Assembly: GCA_028290225.1 (NCBI GenBank)
Contig: JAQGKH010000135.1
Span: 1 to 13,897 of the forward strand
Direction: 5' to 3'
Length of the DNA: 13,897 nt
From: Devosia sp.
GTDB lineage: Bacteria; Pseudomonadota; Alphaproteobacteria; Rhizobiales; Devosiaceae
Shown here: positions 13,069 to 13,897 of the stretch, piece by piece
How the letters are laid out: each line of letters opens with the position of its first letter
How positions within the stretch are numbered: the stretch's first letter is position 1
Position numbers and translations under genes: made by a program
The notes under the pieces: model-generated
What the model saw: the letters and a program-made list of their open reading frames with translations, nothing else
What the model was told of the DNA's origin: nothing
The model's database searches: none

Positions 13069-13897
13069 ACGAGGCTCAGGAGCCAAAAGGCTGCGAGCGC
13101 CAGAGTTAAGCCAAACAGCACGGTGAGAGTGGCCCGATAGAGTGCCAGGGCCGCCTCGATGTCACCGGCATCGAGCTCACGCCGGCCCGATCCGAGCAGG
13201 GGCAGATCGACCACCTCCCCGTCATAAGCGCGCGGACCGCCAAGGGCCAAGCCCAGAGCGCCGGCGAAGGCTGCTTCGGGCCAGCCCGAATTGGGCGAGG
13301 CGTGCTTGCGCGCATCGCGGCGGGTGGTGGCCCAGGCGGCGCTGGGACTGGCGCGCGGCACAAGGAAGCAGGCGGCGGTGATCAGCCCGGCGGTGAGACG
13401 CGCCGGCACCCAGTTGACGAGATCGTCGAGCCTGGCCGCGGCCCAGCCATAATACCGGTAACGGTCGCTGAGATGGCCGATCATGGAATCGGCAGTGTTG
13501 ATGGCCTTGTAGAGCGCGATACCAGGCAGGCCGCCAATCAGCAGCCAGAACAAGGGCGCAACGACGCCATCGGAGGTGCTTTCCGCGAGGGTTTCGACGG
13601 CGGCACGCGCCACCCCTGCCCTGTCAAGCTGTTCTGGATCGCGCCCCACGACGTGGCTGACGGCCTGGCGCCCCTCCGCCAGCGAGCGATTCAGGGCGGT
13701 GGCAACGGCGTCTACCGCGCGGCCAAGCTCCTTTTGCGCCAGAAAGACGGTGGCCAGCAGGGCTTCGGCAATCCAGCCGAAGGGAATGGCCCGCAACAGG
13801 GCTTGCACCAGCAGGGCGGCAGACAAGGTGGCGAGGAGGAGAATGATCAATCCCGCAATCCCGGCGCGGCGCTGCCCCTGGGGAGAGACCTGGTCGC
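13056..13897 (-). CDS. cobD: Adenosylcobinamide-phosphate synthase, C-terminal part (5' end outside window)
   Basis: CobD (CbiB) attaches the aminopropanol-type side chain to adenosylcobyric acid at the membrane, giving the substrate for the next step by CobP. The frame is open to the window edge; 279 residues are visible and about 35-40 N-terminal residues are missing, judging from the usual length of about 315. An in-frame TTG at 13850 is internal and not the start. Family motifs seen: VVGRD (visible residues 82-86), ETLAESTSDGVVAPL (101-115), YKAINTADSMIGH (129-141) and DDLVNWVPARLTA (157-169). Several hydrophobic stretches, including the first visible segment, one after the TSDG motif and one at the extreme C-terminus, fit an integral membrane protein. 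The convergent overlap with cobP shows the two are not in one transcript despite the shared pathway. Confidence 0.94.
   Translation of the reverse strand, partial: DQVSPQGQRRAGIAGLIILLLATLSAALLVQALLRAIPFGWIAEALLATVFLAQKELGRAVDAVATALNRSLAEGRQAVSHVVGRDPEQLDRAGVARAAVETLAESTSDGVVAPLFWLLIGGLPGIALYKAINTADSMIGHLSDRYRYYGWAAARLDDLVNWVPARLTAGLITAACFLVPRASPSAAWATTRRDARKHASPNSGWPEAAFAGALGLALGGPRAYDGEVVDLPLLGSGRRELDAGDIEAALALYRATLTVLFGLTLALAAFWLLSLVQAS

Overview
The window is GC-rich, densely packed chromosomal DNA. The alphaproteobacterial/plant-type glutamate-cysteine ligase, the MutL that carries its own nuclease motif, the zwf-pgl-edd cluster and the CobP/CobD pair together suggest an alphaproteobacterium of the Hyphomicrobiales, possibly Devosia-like. 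This placement is inferred from protein style; no rRNA or other marker is present. I found no rRNA, tRNA, CRISPR array, insertion sequence, prophage gene or att site.

Layout. 1-861 (+): the C-terminal part of a glutathione-synthesis ligase, cut by the window start. 925-2199 (+): purD. About 2342-3223 (+): a patatin-like phospholipase with an uncertain start. 3220-3663 (-): tadA, whose stop codon shares a CTAG with the patatin stop. 3704-3931 (-): an unrecognised 75-residue hydrophilic protein with an internal duplication. 4066-5883 (+): mutL, divergent from the small gene. 5947-7272 (+): an erythromycin-esterase-family protein. 12306-7286 (-): a four-gene block read leftwards, BadF-type sugar kinase, zwf, pgl, edd. 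12514-13068 (+): cobP. 13056-13897 (-): cobD, cut by the window end.

How the genes work together. The leftward block makes the upper Entner-Doudoroff route: sugar phosphorylation (inferred for the kinase), glucose-6-phosphate to 6-phosphogluconolactone (Zwf), to 6-phosphogluconate (Pgl), to KDPG (Edd). The aldolase eda is not in the window. CobP and CobD act in neighbouring late steps of adenosylcobalamin assembly, so the right edge probably borders a cobalamin cluster. The left half is a mix of housekeeping functions: glutathione, purines, tRNA wobble editing and mismatch repair.

No stretch over 300 bases lacks a gene. The largest gaps are 12307-12513 (divergent kinase/cobP spacer), 2200-2341 (upstream of the patatin) and 3932-4065 (divergent small gene/mutL spacer). 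I do not see a clearly new multi-gene system. The least explained items are the small duplicated protein with its possible stress promoter, the esterase-family protein after mutL, and the BadF-type kinase at the head of the Entner-Doudoroff block.
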